64,000 bases of DNA from Candidatus Nitronereus thalassa (GTDB lineage Bacteria; Nitrospirota; Nitrospiria; Nitrospirales; UBA8639): positions 3,255,501-3,319,500 of the forward strand of contig NZ_JAQOUE010000001.1 in assembly GCF_032191465.1 (NCBI RefSeq), read 5' to 3'. The notes under the pieces are model-generated. The model saw nothing but the letters and a program-made list of their open reading frames with translations. It was not told where the DNA came from and searched no databases. Position 1 is the stretch's first letter. Each line of letters begins with the position of its first letter. This document shows positions 52,181 to 61,159 of the stretch, piece after piece. Both the position numbers and the translations under genes were made by a program.

Positions 52181-53071
52181 ATGGCTGTAAAACCTCGAGC
52201 GGATATTGCCGTGATTGGCGGGAGTGGGTTGTATGAAATGGAAGGCCTGACTCGGGTGCGTGAAGTGCGAGTGGCTACACCGTTTGGCAAGCCTTCGGAT
52301 GTTCTGGTAATTGGAACGTTGGCTGGTCAGCAGGTCGCCTTTTTATCGCGTCATGGCCGAAGGCATCGTATAAGCCCGTCCTTGATTAATTACCGGGCTA
52401 ATATCTATGCCCTAAAATCTCTTGGAGTGAAAAGAATTTTTTCCGTAAGTGCAGTAGGCAGCATGAAGGAACATATTGAACCTGGGCATCTGGTGTTGCC
52501 GGATCAATTCATTGATCGAACGACTCAACGTGCGGGAACTTTTTTCGATCAGGGCCTCGTGGCCCATGTGGCGTTTTCCGAACCTATCTGTGGTGAGCTT
52601 GCGGGGATTGTTCACCGTGCCGCCCAAGAGGTGGGCGCGATCACCCATGCCGGTGGCACCTACGTGTGTATCGAAGGGCCGCAATTTTCGACAAAGGCGG
52701 AATCGAACCTATATCGACAATGGGGCGTGGATGTGATTGGCATGACCAATATTCCTGAGGCGAAGCTCGCCAGAGAAGCGGAGATGTGCTATGCCACTCT
52801 GGCCTTGGCAACAGATTATGATTGTTGGCATGAAACCGAAGAGTCGGTCACGGTGGAAGCCATTTTAAGCATCATGCATGCCAATGTGGTCCAAGCCAAA
52901 AAAGTTATTTTGAAAGCCCTCCAGTATACCGGCAACCCACGAACATGTTTCTGTGGAATCGCATTGCAGCAGGCAATTGTGACTGCGCCGGAAGCCATTT
53001 CAGCGTCAGACAGGCGGCGCTATCAATTATTTTTACCACCTCAACTGAAGAAGAAACCTAAAAGGAGTTGA
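52181..53071 (+). CDS. mtnP: S-methyl-5'-thioadenosine phosphorylase
   Basis: A 296-residue protein with an AGGGGG ribosome site. Phosphorolase signatures: VIGGSGLYEMEG, LSRHGRRHRISPSLINYRAN, YVCIEGPQFSTKAES, GMTNIPEAKLAREAEMCYAT and TDYDCW. It splits methylthioadenosine into adenine and methylthioribose-1-phosphate for methionine salvage and polyamine by-product recycling. It is followed four bases later by the PfkB kinase gene, forming a nucleoside-handling pair. Confidence 0.95.
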   Translation: MAVKPRADIAVIGGSGLYEMEGLTRVREVRVATPFGKPSDVLVIGTLAGQQVAFLSRHGRRHRISPSLINYRANIYALKSLGVKRIFSVSAVGSMKEHIEPGHLVLPDQFIDRTTQRAGTFFDQGLVAHVAFSEPICGELAGIVHRAAQEVGAITHAGGTYVCIEGPQFSTKAESNLYRQWGVDVIGMTNIPEAKLAREAEMCYATLALATDYDCWHETEESVTVEAILSIMHANVVQAKKVILKALQYTGNPRTCFCGIALQQAIVTAPEAISASDRRRYQLFLPPQLKKKPKRS

Positions 53072-53075
53072 TGAC

Positions 53076-53990
53076 ATGGGAAAATTGTTAGTGGTGGGGT
53101 CCGTGGCCTTTGATACGGTCAAGACTCCGTTTGGTGAAGTCGAGGATGTCTTGGGAGGATCGGCCACGTATTTCTCAACGGCTGCCAGTTTCTTTACGGA
53201 GGTCGATTTGATTGCGGTCGTTGGGGAAGACTTTCCAGAACAGCATATTGAATTTTTAAAGGGGCGGGGCATTGATATCTCCGGACTTGAACGTCGAAGC
53301 GGAAAGACATTTCGATGGAAAGGTGAATATTCCTACCAACTCAATGAAGCGCAGACCCTGGATACTCAACTCAATGTGCTTGAAACATTTCGTCCTAAAA
53401 TTCCCGATCATTATCGGAACCCGGATTTGTTGTTCTTGGGGAATATCGACCCCGAACTGCAACTCGATGTCTTAAATCAAGTCAAGCGTCCAAAGCTCGT
53501 GGCCTGCGATACCATGAATTTTTGGATCGGCGGGAAGCGTGAGGCATTATGGAAAGTGCTGGAAAAGGTCGATGTGTTGGTCATCAATGATGGGGAAGCC
53601 CGAGAACTCGGGCAAGATTCAAATTTAGTCAAGGTTGCGCAGGAGACGCTTGCCCGCGGGCCGAAACATTTGATCATCAAGCGGGGCGAATATGGCGTCC
53701 TGATGTTTAACGAGAAACATACCTTTGGGGCCCCAGCCTTCCCATTAGAAATGGTGAAAGATCCTACTGGCGCCGGGGACACGTTTGCCGGAGGGTTTAT
53801 GGGACATCTGGCCGCCACCGGAGATTTCTCGGATGCGGGATTGCGGCGGGCGATTGTCTTTGGGTCTGTCATGGCGTCCTTTAATGTCGAAGCCTTTAGT
53901 CTTGACCGTTTGCGCGACCTAGACTATAAGGAGGTAGAAACCCGCTTTCGAGAGTTTAAACGACTCACGCATTTCGAGGACCTGTCATAA
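53076..53990 (+). CDS. PfkB family sugar/nucleoside kinase
   Basis: A 304-residue protein, AGGAG upstream, 4 bases after mtnP. Ribokinase-fold features: VGSVAFDTVKTPFG, VLGGSATYFSTAASFF, a lid near residues 60-100, VINDGEARELG, LIIKRGEYG, and the anion hole with catalytic Asp in DPTGAGDTFAGGF. The family phosphorylates ribose, adenosine or related compounds. Its coupling to mtnP and its sequence are compatible with an adenosine kinase or methylthioribose-related role, but the substrate cannot be fixed. Confidence 0.9.
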   Translation: MGKLLVVGSVAFDTVKTPFGEVEDVLGGSATYFSTAASFFTEVDLIAVVGEDFPEQHIEFLKGRGIDISGLERRSGKTFRWKGEYSYQLNEAQTLDTQLNVLETFRPKIPDHYRNPDLLFLGNIDPELQLDVLNQVKRPKLVACDTMNFWIGGKREALWKVLEKVDVLVINDGEARELGQDSNLVKVAQETLARGPKHLIIKRGEYGVLMFNEKHTFGAPAFPLEMVKDPTGAGDTFAGGFMGHLAATGDFSDAGLRRAIVFGSVMASFNVEAFSLDRLRDLDYKEVETRFREFKRLTHFEDLS

Positions 53991-54138
53991 GAATGGCCCT
54001 GGGTTTGGGCTTCTTCTCATACATTTACATCACACGGAATTGGTTATGATGATCAAGAGAGGTGAAACCTGCATGCGCGATCCTCAGGGTTTTCTCTTAA
54101 TGCCGTCTTCGTGTGGTCAAGATCGTCGAGGCTGACCT

Positions 54139-55095
54139 ATGGATTCATTGGGAACATTTTTTCGAGAAGCGCGGGAAGCTCAAGGCTTATCCCTGCAGGA
54201 TGTGGGTGCCTCGACCAGAATCCAGGAATTTTATTTAAACGCGTTGGAAGAAGAACAATTTGACTCCCTTCCTCAGAAAGTCTTTACCAAAGGGTTTGTC
54301 CGGACCTATGCGAAAACTCTAGGGTTGGATGAAGAAGAAGCTGTACGGCGATTTACAATCTCCGCCGGATCGTATTACCAAAAGGAAGAGGAAGAACAGC
54401 AGCAAGTCATCCAACGGGAAGAAGAGAATCGGAAAGGCAAGGCCAATAGAAATGCAGTGATCATTCTTACAGGGGTGGTACTTATTGGATTGATTTTTAT
54501 ATTGCCTAGAGAACAGTCGTCCCCCCCGCCTCGGCCATCTAGTGCTCCGCCAAAGGTATCTCAAGAGTCCCCGACGAAATCCAACATGCCCTCTGTGGGT
54601 GTTGGAGAGGAGGCAACGGTTACTTCGGAAACTAGTCAGGAAATCGAAGGCGGGACATCAGTGACTGCAGTGTCTCCACCGATGAACCAAAAACCATCCT
54701 CTCCCTCTCCCAAGAAACCGCCCGAATCCTCTACGCCTGCGACGTCACAAGCCCCTGACGCAGGACAAGCTGTGCAAGAAACACCTAATGGCCAACCTGC
54801 TGCTCCTGTGAAGGTGATGAGTGCTCCGTTCGAGCCTGGTCAGGGTGAACAGGATGGGCCTCTCATGTTGGAGTTGGAAGCCTTGGAAATTACATGGGTC
54901 GTGGTTCGTTCTGATGACCGAGAGCCACATGAGGCTTTGTTGCAACCGGGCGAGCGTGCCCTTTGGCGGGCACATGAGCGATTTTTTTTGACGCTAGGGA
55001 ATGCGGGTGGCGTGAAAGTGAAACTCAATGGAATACCCAAAGGGCCCTTCGGGAAGCATGGATCAGTGATACGTGACCTTGAAATCAAACCTTAA
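54139..55095 (+). CDS. rodZ: RodZ-like cytoskeletal anchor
   Basis: A 318-residue protein. N-terminal helix-turn-helix domain (about 1-75: LGTFFREAREAQGLSLQDVG, ASTRIQEFYLNALEEEQFDS, KGFVRTYAKTLGLDEE), a Glu-rich juxtamembrane segment, one TM helix (about 105-121), a long Ser/Pro/Thr-rich periplasmic linker and a C-terminal DUF4115 domain (about 245-318: ITWVVVRSDDREPHEALLQPG, LTLGNAGGVKVKLNG). RodZ links MreB to the elongation machinery. No mreB is in the window. GAGG lies seven bases upstream of the start. Confidence 0.92.
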   Translation: MDSLGTFFREAREAQGLSLQDVGASTRIQEFYLNALEEEQFDSLPQKVFTKGFVRTYAKTLGLDEEEAVRRFTISAGSYYQKEEEEQQQVIQREEENRKGKANRNAVIILTGVVLIGLIFILPREQSSPPPRPSSAPPKVSQESPTKSNMPSVGVGEEATVTSETSQEIEGGTSVTAVSPPMNQKPSSPSPKKPPESSTPATSQAPDAGQAVQETPNGQPAAPVKVMSAPFEPGQGEQDGPLMLELEALEITWVVVRSDDREPHEALLQPGERALWRAHERFFLTLGNAGGVKVKLNGIPKGPFGKHGSVIRDLEIKP

Positions 55096-55148
55096 GTGAA
55101 ATTATCTCCTCCCATTCATCTCTCGACTTTATAAATCACCATCTTCCC

Positions 55149-55574
55149 ATGTCAGAAAATTTTTTGGACATTCCCCCCTTAATTAAAGCGGCTGAGGCAG
55201 CATTTCAACATGCGGTCGCTCCTTCATCAGGCTTTCGAGTTGGCGCAGCATTACAAACACAAGAAGGGCCATTGTTTACGGGATGTAACATCGAAAGCCC
55301 AGTGTATCTTGGTATTTGCGCAGAACGCGTGGCGTTATTTAAAGCCTTGTCTGAGGGATATCGAAAATTTTTGGCCTTGGCCATTGTCTGTGAAGAAGGC
55401 GTACCCTGTCCGCCCTGTGGCACCTGCCGGCAACTCCTTTGGGAATTCTCTCCAGGTTTGCACATTGTGCTTGACAACAAGTTTGGCGAAACACAAATAC
55501 GTATAATTGAGCACTTGTTGCCTGATGTATTCGAACGTGGAGGAAGAAAGCCATTTAAAAACAAAGAGTTGTAG
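55149..55574 (+). CDS. cdd: Cytidine deaminase
   Basis: A 141-residue enzyme of the homotetrameric, short type. SGFRVGAAL, the CAERVALF motif (zinc Cys and catalytic Glu) and PCPPCGTCRQLLWEF (two further zinc Cys) are complete. It deaminates cytidine and deoxycytidine to uridine for pyrimidine salvage. The start lacks an obvious SD. It follows rodZ by 53 bases. Confidence 0.93.
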   Translation: MSENFLDIPPLIKAAEAAFQHAVAPSSGFRVGAALQTQEGPLFTGCNIESPVYLGICAERVALFKALSEGYRKFLALAIVCEEGVPCPPCGTCRQLLWEFSPGLHIVLDNKFGETQIRIIEHLLPDVFERGGRKPFKNKEL

Positions 55575-55598
55575 TGAAATTAGGTTGGAGTTCCTTTC

Positions 55599-55628
55599 TT
55601 GACATTTTTAAAAAGTCGTTGATATATT
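55599..55628 (+). promoter_or_regulatory. Sigma70 promoter of the first monoheme cytochrome gene
   Basis: TTGACA (55599-55604), an 18-base spacer and TATATT (55623-55628). It leaves a 5' untranslated region of about 125 bases before the ATG at 55759. The near-consensus boxes suggest strong expression. Confidence 0.65.
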
Positions 55629-55758
55629 CGACGGGTTTTCTCCCTTTTATAAAGAGAAAATTTGGAATAATTGATAATGAAAAGGTGTGCTTTCTGTGGC
55701 CTTAGCAAGTCGCAATGATTGCTCTTTGTTCACGGTCTTATAATCAAAGGAGGATTGC

Positions 55759-56217
55759 ATGAAGAAGTTTTTAATGGTGTGTAGTTTGTTAACCGCTGTT
55801 GCCTTTGCGGGTAGCGGTGTGGCGTTTGCCGGTCCTGAAAAAGATCCAATGAAGCCCCGCGTGCCAAAATCTGACCGAGGCACGGCAAAAAAGATGAAGT
55901 CTCCATTTGGTAAATTGGAAGATGCTCCTGCGGATATTGTTGCTGAAGGCAAAAAGATTTTCGAAGGCAAGGGTACCTGTGTGAATTGCCATGGAAAAGA
56001 TGGTGATGGGCAAGGTCCTGCTGGTAAAGTGCTAAATCCAGGTCCTCGCGATTTCACGAACTGCAAATTCCACAAGAGACGGAAAGATGGTGAATTGTTC
56101 TGGATCGTGAAGAATGGCAGTCCTGGTACTGGTATGGTGTCCATGATTCCAGCCACGATTACTGAAGAAGACGGTTGGAAGGTTCTTGCGTACGAGCGGA
56201 GCTTCTGTAAGAAATAA
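55759..56217 (+). CDS. Monoheme class I cytochrome c
   Basis: A 152-residue periplasmic protein: signal peptide MKKFLMVC to cleavage near AFA-G, AAAGGAGG upstream. Heme motif CVNCH at 74-78; probable axial Met126 in GTGMVSMIP. Two extra Cys (Cys102 in FTNC and Cys150 in RSFC) could form a disulfide. FWIVKNGSPGTGM is typical of small cytochromes in respiratory chains. A close paralogue is encoded at 56331. In nitrite oxidisers such carriers move electrons between periplasmic oxidoreductases and terminal oxidases; that role is inferred. Confidence 0.92.
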   Translation: MKKFLMVCSLLTAVAFAGSGVAFAGPEKDPMKPRVPKSDRGTAKKMKSPFGKLEDAPADIVAEGKKIFEGKGTCVNCHGKDGDGQGPAGKVLNPGPRDFTNCKFHKRRKDGELFWIVKNGSPGTGMVSMIPATITEEDGWKVLAYERSFCKK

Positions 56218-56261
56218 GTGTGTGTCCACATGTTTCCTCCTTGGAAACGTGAAGTCGTTAT

Positions 56262-56296
56262 AGCCCCGTTTAGGCCAAGCCTAAACGGGGCTTTTT
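56262..56296 (+). terminator. Strong intrinsic terminator
   Basis: A perfect 14-base stem, AGCCCCGTTTAGGC with GCCTAAACGGGGCT, has a 3-base loop and is followed by a T-run at 56292-56296. It ends the first cytochrome gene and separates it from its paralogue. Confidence 0.95.
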
Positions 56297-56330
56297 ACTC
56301 TGCGTGGTTTGAAAAGAGGCCATACGGACA

Positions 56331-56807
56331 GTGAGAAAAAAAATCTATAAGAATTCTGTCCGAGTTTTGGGATTCATGATGGTCTTTTCCTTTATATGGA
56401 CACCTCTGCTCGCGCAGGAATTCGAGCCACTGCGACCAAGAGTTCCGGTTGAGGAACGGTCCATGGCGAGAAAAATGCTCCCTCCCTTTGGTTCTACAAA
56501 GAGAGCAACTCCCAGCATCATTGCTGAGGGGAAAGCTCTGTACGAAGGAAAAGGGACGTGCATTAGTTGTCATGGCGAGTCTGGATTGGGAGATGGCGAA
56601 GTTGGGCGATCACTCAATCCCAGCCCTCGTAACTTTACGAACTGCCGATTTCATGCGCGTCGGCGAGATGGGGAATTATTCTGGATTTTGAAAAATGGGA
56701 GTCCCGGAACAGGTATGGTTCCAATGATTCCCGTTACGATCACGGAAGAGGAAGCCTGGAAAATTCTTGCCTATGAGCGAAGCTTTTGTCGAGACTGGCA
56801 ACGCTAG
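56331..56807 (+). CDS. Monoheme class I cytochrome c, paralogue
   Basis: A 158-residue protein from a GTG start at 56331 (the signal peptide with the MMVFSFIWTP core follows; cleavage near LLA-Q). Heme motif CISCH at 77-81; axial Met in GTGMVPMIP. The C-terminal 50 residues are nearly identical to the upstream cytochrome (FTNC, DGELFWIxKNGSPGTGM, YERSFC), including both extra Cys. It arose by tandem duplication. A terminator lies between the two genes, so it must have its own promoter or rely on read-through; it is probably expressed less. Confidence 0.9.
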   Translation: MRKKIYKNSVRVLGFMMVFSFIWTPLLAQEFEPLRPRVPVEERSMARKMLPPFGSTKRATPSIIAEGKALYEGKGTCISCHGESGLGDGEVGRSLNPSPRNFTNCRFHARRRDGELFWILKNGSPGTGMVPMIPVTITEEEAWKILAYERSFCRDWQR

Positions 56808-56915
56808 TTAAGGGCGTGGGGGGCTTAGATTCCCCCAAATAAAATTCGGGGATTGCTTCGGGTTCTCCAGATACCATGTTCCTGTCAATTCTTTCCCATA
56901 CACCTTTTAATAAAG

Positions 56916-56945
56916 TTGACACCCTGGAATGGCGTTGACTAGACT
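56916..56945 (+). promoter_or_regulatory. Sigma70 promoter of the small basic protein gene
   Basis: TTGACA (56916-56921), an 18-base spacer and TAGACT (56940-56945), about 58 bases upstream of the ATG at 57004. Confidence 0.5.
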
Positions 56946-57003
56946 CCTGAAGTAGAGGAAATTGTGTATCCCAGGATGGGGCATCATATCTGAGGAGAGA
57001 TTC

Positions 57004-57210
57004 ATGGGTAAAAAACGAACGATGGAAGAAGATTTAGGAGTCCTAAAGAAAAAAGTTGCGGAAGGGCGAGGGAAAAGTCAAAACCCAGAAGGCAATGACT
57101 CATTGCGGTCGCTGCGCAAACATCTCAAGCGTACGCAACGAAAAGTTCGATCTCGGGCGGCTCGTATTGCACAGGCTGCCGGGAAAAAGAAAGCGGCCGC
57201 GGCTTCTTAA
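57004..57210 (+). CDS. Small strongly basic protein
   Basis: A 68-residue protein from the ATG at 57004 (GAGGAGAG upstream). It is rich in Lys and Arg (LRKHLKRTQRKVRSRAARIA) with a Lys/Ala tail, so it could bind nucleic acid or an acidic protein. No family recognised. It is followed 74 bases later by the acidic HEAT-repeat gene on the same strand. Confidence 0.7.
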   Translation: MGKKRTMEEDLGVLKKKVAEGRGKSQNPEGNDSLRSLRKHLKRTQRKVRSRAARIAQAAGKKKAAAAS

Positions 57211-57284
57211 GTCAGTGGAGTGATGCGTTCAAGCTGAGGGGCTATGTGCCCTGCTCAGAAGTATAGGGAAAGGGGAGTTGTGTT

Positions 57285-58175
57285 ATGAGTGAAGATCTCA
57301 AATCTTCTGCCGAAGAACCAGAAGCCGAAAACTCTGAATCTCTAGGAGCAGAAGAATCAGAGCAGGTGGTCACCGATGACATGGTCGATGAAGTTTCCAG
57401 TTCTCTCCTGGATGAGGAAGCGGTGGCATTAGCGGATTCCGAGACCGCAGAAGGTGCATCGGAAGAGGATGAGGAATTTGAGCTCGAAGAAGAAAAAGTT
57501 AAAGATGAGATCGATATCCAGATCGATCTTCTGCATGATTCCGATTGGGTCGTGCGTCGCGAAGCGGTCATCACCTTGGGTGAGATGGCCGATGAACGTT
57601 GTGTTGAGCCGCTCGTTCGGGCTTTGCGAGATGGAGATTGGCAGGTGCGGGAAGCCGCAGTGGAAGCAGTCGCCGAAGTTGGCCCCCCAGCCGTGGACAT
57701 GCTGATTCAGTATGTCCGTGATTGGGAATCTCGGAAATATGTGCTTCGGGCGTTAGGGAAAATCAATGACGAACGAGTGCTTGATCCTCTCATTTCCTAT
57801 TTGAAAAGCGATGAATTTAAAGATGACGCCACTCGAGCGCTCGTTGAACTCGGCAAACCCGCCGTCCCAAAGTTGATTGAAGCGCTCAGCAGCCAAGATG
57901 ATTTTGTCAAAAAACAAGCCATTTTGGCGTTAGGCGATATACAAGATCCTCAGGCGGTCGATCCCCTCATTGCCGTGCTAACAGACACGGATTGGTTAGT
58001 CCGATTGACTGCGGCTTCTTCCTTGGAAAAAATCGGAGATCTGCGAGGGCGTGCGGCGATTAAACCATTGATGAAAGATCCCGACATGGTCGTCCGTATG
58101 CGGGTGGAACGCATTCTAGCAGCCTGGAAACAAAATCAACCCAAAGGTAAGGAGCACGAGCCGGCAAACGCGTAA
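57285..58175 (+). CDS. HEAT-repeat protein with acidic N-terminus
   Basis: A 296-residue cytosolic protein, AAAGGGGAG upstream. Residues 1-80 are highly acidic and probably disordered. About 82-290 consist of six or so HEAT/PBS-lyase repeats: DSDWVVRREAVITLGEMAD, DGDWQVREAAVEAVAEVG, YVLRALGKINDERVLDPL, DDFVKKQAILALGDIQDPQ, DTDWLVRLTAASSLEKIGD. It is a scaffold for protein-protein contact; phycobilin lyase activity is not implied. The partner is unknown. Confidence 0.88.
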   Translation: MSEDLKSSAEEPEAENSESLGAEESEQVVTDDMVDEVSSSLLDEEAVALADSETAEGASEEDEEFELEEEKVKDEIDIQIDLLHDSDWVVRREAVITLGEMADERCVEPLVRALRDGDWQVREAAVEAVAEVGPPAVDMLIQYVRDWESRKYVLRALGKINDERVLDPLISYLKSDEFKDDATRALVELGKPAVPKLIEALSSQDDFVKKQAILALGDIQDPQAVDPLIAVLTDTDWLVRLTAASSLEKIGDLRGRAAIKPLMKDPDMVVRMRVERILAAWKQNQPKGKEHEPANA

Positions 58176-58280
58176 AAAAGAAACGTTATTCGTGATCGGG
58201 AAGGCGTAATGAGTGGATGTAGTTTTCGAAGTTACGACACTGTTTTATTTTAGCTTGTTGTTTAAAATTCCTACCTTGTT

Positions 58281-58721
58281 TCACTCTTTTGAAATCAGCG
58301 CGTCCAAATCTTTTTGCGCTTCGTCAATTTTCTCCTGAGACACGTTCTGGCCGGAAGCTAACGTTTGTTTAATGGCGTTGAGTTTGTCCACGAGCCCGTC
58401 GATGACCACCTGGGAAGTTTTCTTTCCCTGGATTTCCACAGCATTTTTCAAATGGGAGAGAGATTCTCCTAAGGCCTTTGCCGCTTCACCATATTCCCCA
58501 TCCAAAATTTCTGCTTTTCCATCGAGGAGTCGAGATTTTGCCTCAAGAAACTCTTGTTTAAGACCAAGTCTTCCTTCCTCTAGACCGACTGTTTTATCGA
58601 CGACATTTTCCGACAGGGTTCGTATGGTTCGCTTGACCTCTTCAGGCGGTTGTTGGCCAATGTAATAACCTGCCCAAAATATTCCCCCTAGCAGAAAGAC
58701 GATTCCGATGAATTTAATCAT
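58281..58721 (-). CDS. Single-TM helical protein of unknown function
   Basis: About 146 residues from the ATG at 58721 (GGGAG six bases upstream); a longer frame to 58778 is less likely. One N-terminal TM helix (FIGIVFLLGGIFWAGYYIG) anchors a helical periplasmic part with LSENVVDKTVGLEEGR, SHLKNAVEIQGKKTSQVV and SQEKIDEAQKDLDALISK. No known domain. Confidence 0.65.
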   Translation of the reverse strand: MIKFIGIVFLLGGIFWAGYYIGQQPPEEVKRTIRTLSENVVDKTVGLEEGRLGLKQEFLEAKSRLLDGKAEILDGEYGEAAKALGESLSHLKNAVEIQGKKTSQVVIDGLVDKLNAIKQTLASGQNVSQEKIDEAQKDLDALISKE

Positions 58722-58831
58722 GTGGTCTCCCAATCCTCTTCGGGTGTTATAACAATTCCAGAGAATTTTGCCTAGCAAGAGAGTAAAGGCTGGTCTAATG
58801 AGAAAGTGATAATGGGTGGTTCGAAACAGAA

Positions 58832-58862
58832 CAAAAAAAAGACCAGCAAAGCTGGCCTTTTT
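58832..58862 (-). terminator. Intrinsic terminator after glgP
   Basis: On the minus strand GGCCAGC-TTT-GCTGGTC is followed by eight T. A T-run also follows on the plus strand, so the hairpin can act both ways. It lies about 45 bases after the glycogen phosphorylase stop. Confidence 0.9.
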
Positions 58863-58905
58863 CTCACGACAGAGTCGAGGAATGAGGTCTTTTCAATGGT
58901 GTTGG

Positions 58906-61077
58906 TTAGCGTACCCTTTCCAATGAAGGTTCGGCATGTGTTCGGGTATGATCCACAATATAAAATTGTTGGACATAATCTTTCAGCATGCGTCGGGCAC
59001 TGAATCGTGGAGCATTAGTCCGAATAGCATTTTTCACAATCTTCACCCATCCGTGCGGAATGCCGTCCTGGTCCCGTTGATAGTACAAAGGAATCACTTC
59101 TTTTTCGAGAAGGTGCAAGAGGGATTCGGCATCGTGCTGATCCTGGGCGGTTTCTTCCAATCCCTCGGTGGCCTGTGGAAAGGCCCATCCATTGGAACCG
59201 TCATAGCCTTCCTTCCACCACCCGTCGAGGACACTTAAATTCGGGACCCCGTTGAGGGCGGCTTTTTGTCCACTGGTACCACTGGCTTCGAGTGGTGGAC
59301 GGGGATTATTCAACCACACATCCACACCTTGTACCAAAAACTTAGCCACATGCATGTCGTAATCTTCGAGGAAGGTGATATGCCCGCCGAACCCATGTTG
59401 TTTGGCAAATTGATACACTTCATGGATGAGTTCTTGCCCTGGCTTGTCGGCTGGATGAGCTTTCCCTGCAAAGATAAATTGGACGGGTTGCCAAGGGTTT
59501 TGCAAAAGGGCTTTGAGGCGATCAGGATAATAAAAAAGAAGGTTAGCCCGTTTATAGGTCGCAAATCGTCGTCCAAAACCAATGGTGAGGGCGTAGGGAT
59601 TGAGTAGCGCGCCTCCCGCAAGGACTTGTTGCGCTTCTAATCGGCCATGAGTCCATCCATGTTGGATTCGTTGTCGAATAAAGCCTAGCAATTTCCGTTT
59701 CAAAAATTTTCGGACTTCCCACAATTCGTGATCAGGAATATCCAGGACGCGATGCCAGAGGGCGGACTCATCGGATTGATCCTGCCAATTGGGCCCTAAA
59801 TATTTTGAGTAGAGGTGGCTCATTTCCGGAGCAATCCATGTAGGGACGTGGACGCCGTTGGTAACAAAATGAATTGGCACTTGGGCTTCCTGACGATCGG
59901 GCCACATGCTCTGCCACATGGACCGCGACACGCGCCCATGTTCTTCGCTCACGCCGTTCACGCTTTCAGATAACCGGATGGCAAGTGCGGTCATATGGAA
60001 TTGGCCAGGATGTTCTTGCGGATGTTGGCCCAATGCGAAAAATTCCTCACGGCTCAATCCCATGTCCGTCCAATAGGAAGAAAAGTGTTGATTGATGAGG
60101 TCTTCAGAAAAGACATCGTGTCCGGCAGGAACAGGAGTGTGGGTCGTAAATAAGGAACTGGCGCGAATCTGTGATATGGCGTCCGAGTAGGATACTCCTT
60201 GCTGGAGTAACTCACGCATGCGTTCCAGATTGAGAAAGGCCGCATGCCCTTCATTGGCATGCCACATGCGCGGCTGAATTCCCAGCGACCGGAGTGCGCG
60301 AACACCGCCAATGCCCAGCAGTACTTCCTGGCATAACCGGGTTCGTTGGTCGCCACCGTACAGGCGAGCCGAAAGCGTTCGATCGTCTGGTTGATTGTCT
60401 TCCACATCCGTATCCAATAAATAAAGCAGGATCCGACCGACTTGAATAAACCAAATCAAGCAATGAACCGGGCGATTTCCCAATTGGACGGTGATTTGGC
60501 ATTGCTTCCCTGTCGGAAGCATCGCCGGTTGAATGGCCGAAGAGGTTCGATCAAACCGTTCATTGACGGCCTGTTGCCATCCATCCGGCCCAATCACTTG
60601 TCGGAAATAAGCTTGAGAATACATGAAACTGACGCCCACTAGGGGAATGCCTAAATCACTGGCTTCTTTCAAATGATCTCCGGCCAATACACCAAGACCT
60701 CCACTATAAATAGGGATAGAATTATGCAACCCGAATTCTGCGGAAAAATAGCCAATGGACGCTTTCGCTACCTGAGGGAAATTCGTCCCAAACCAATGGT
60801 CGGTTTTCGTCATATAGTCATCATAGGCTTTGACTGCCGCTTGGTATTGTCGGGTAAAGATAATGTCTTGGGATAGGCTGGCGAGGCGTTCAGGTTTGAC
60901 TTCTTGAAGCAGTTTCACCGGATTGTGGTGCGTTTGTCGCCATACGGTTTGATCAAGATTCTCAAAGACTTGGCGTACAACCGGCGTCCAACTCCACCAG
61001 ACGTTCATGGAAAGTTCATGTAATCTGGGAAATGGTGAATTATGGTTGGTTGAGTCTTGTTGTGCCGAATTGTGCAT
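58906..61077 (-). CDS. glgP: Alpha-glucan (glycogen) phosphorylase, GlgP type
   Basis: About 723 residues from ATG 61077 (GGAG seven bases upstream); the longer frame from 61125 is unlikely. The protein is of the short DUF3417-plus-phosphorylase type: RLHELSMNVWWSWTPVVRQV, GYFSAEFGLHNSIPIYSGGLG, HANEGHAAFLNLERMRE, FGRRFATYKRANLLFY, and the PLP-region motif EASGTSGQKAALNGV near residue 597. It releases glucose-1-phosphate from stored glycogen. It is the only glycogen gene in the window. Confidence 0.93.
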   Translation of the reverse strand: MHNSAQQDSTNHNSPFPRLHELSMNVWWSWTPVVRQVFENLDQTVWRQTHHNPVKLLQEVKPERLASLSQDIIFTRQYQAAVKAYDDYMTKTDHWFGTNFPQVAKASIGYFSAEFGLHNSIPIYSGGLGVLAGDHLKEASDLGIPLVGVSFMYSQAYFRQVIGPDGWQQAVNERFDRTSSAIQPAMLPTGKQCQITVQLGNRPVHCLIWFIQVGRILLYLLDTDVEDNQPDDRTLSARLYGGDQRTRLCQEVLLGIGGVRALRSLGIQPRMWHANEGHAAFLNLERMRELLQQGVSYSDAISQIRASSLFTTHTPVPAGHDVFSEDLINQHFSSYWTDMGLSREEFFALGQHPQEHPGQFHMTALAIRLSESVNGVSEEHGRVSRSMWQSMWPDRQEAQVPIHFVTNGVHVPTWIAPEMSHLYSKYLGPNWQDQSDESALWHRVLDIPDHELWEVRKFLKRKLLGFIRQRIQHGWTHGRLEAQQVLAGGALLNPYALTIGFGRRFATYKRANLLFYYPDRLKALLQNPWQPVQFIFAGKAHPADKPGQELIHEVYQFAKQHGFGGHITFLEDYDMHVAKFLVQGVDVWLNNPRPPLEASGTSGQKAALNGVPNLSVLDGWWKEGYDGSNGWAFPQATEGLEETAQDQHDAESLLHLLEKEVIPLYYQRDQDGIPHGWVKIVKNAIRTNAPRFSARRMLKDYVQQFYIVDHTRTHAEPSLERVR

Positions 61078-61159
61078 AGGTAATCTCCGGTTCCAAAGTG
61101 GTTCGGTACAAGAAGTTCGGTACAATCCCAGGGAGACTTAAGGTGGGAAAGAGAGCCGA

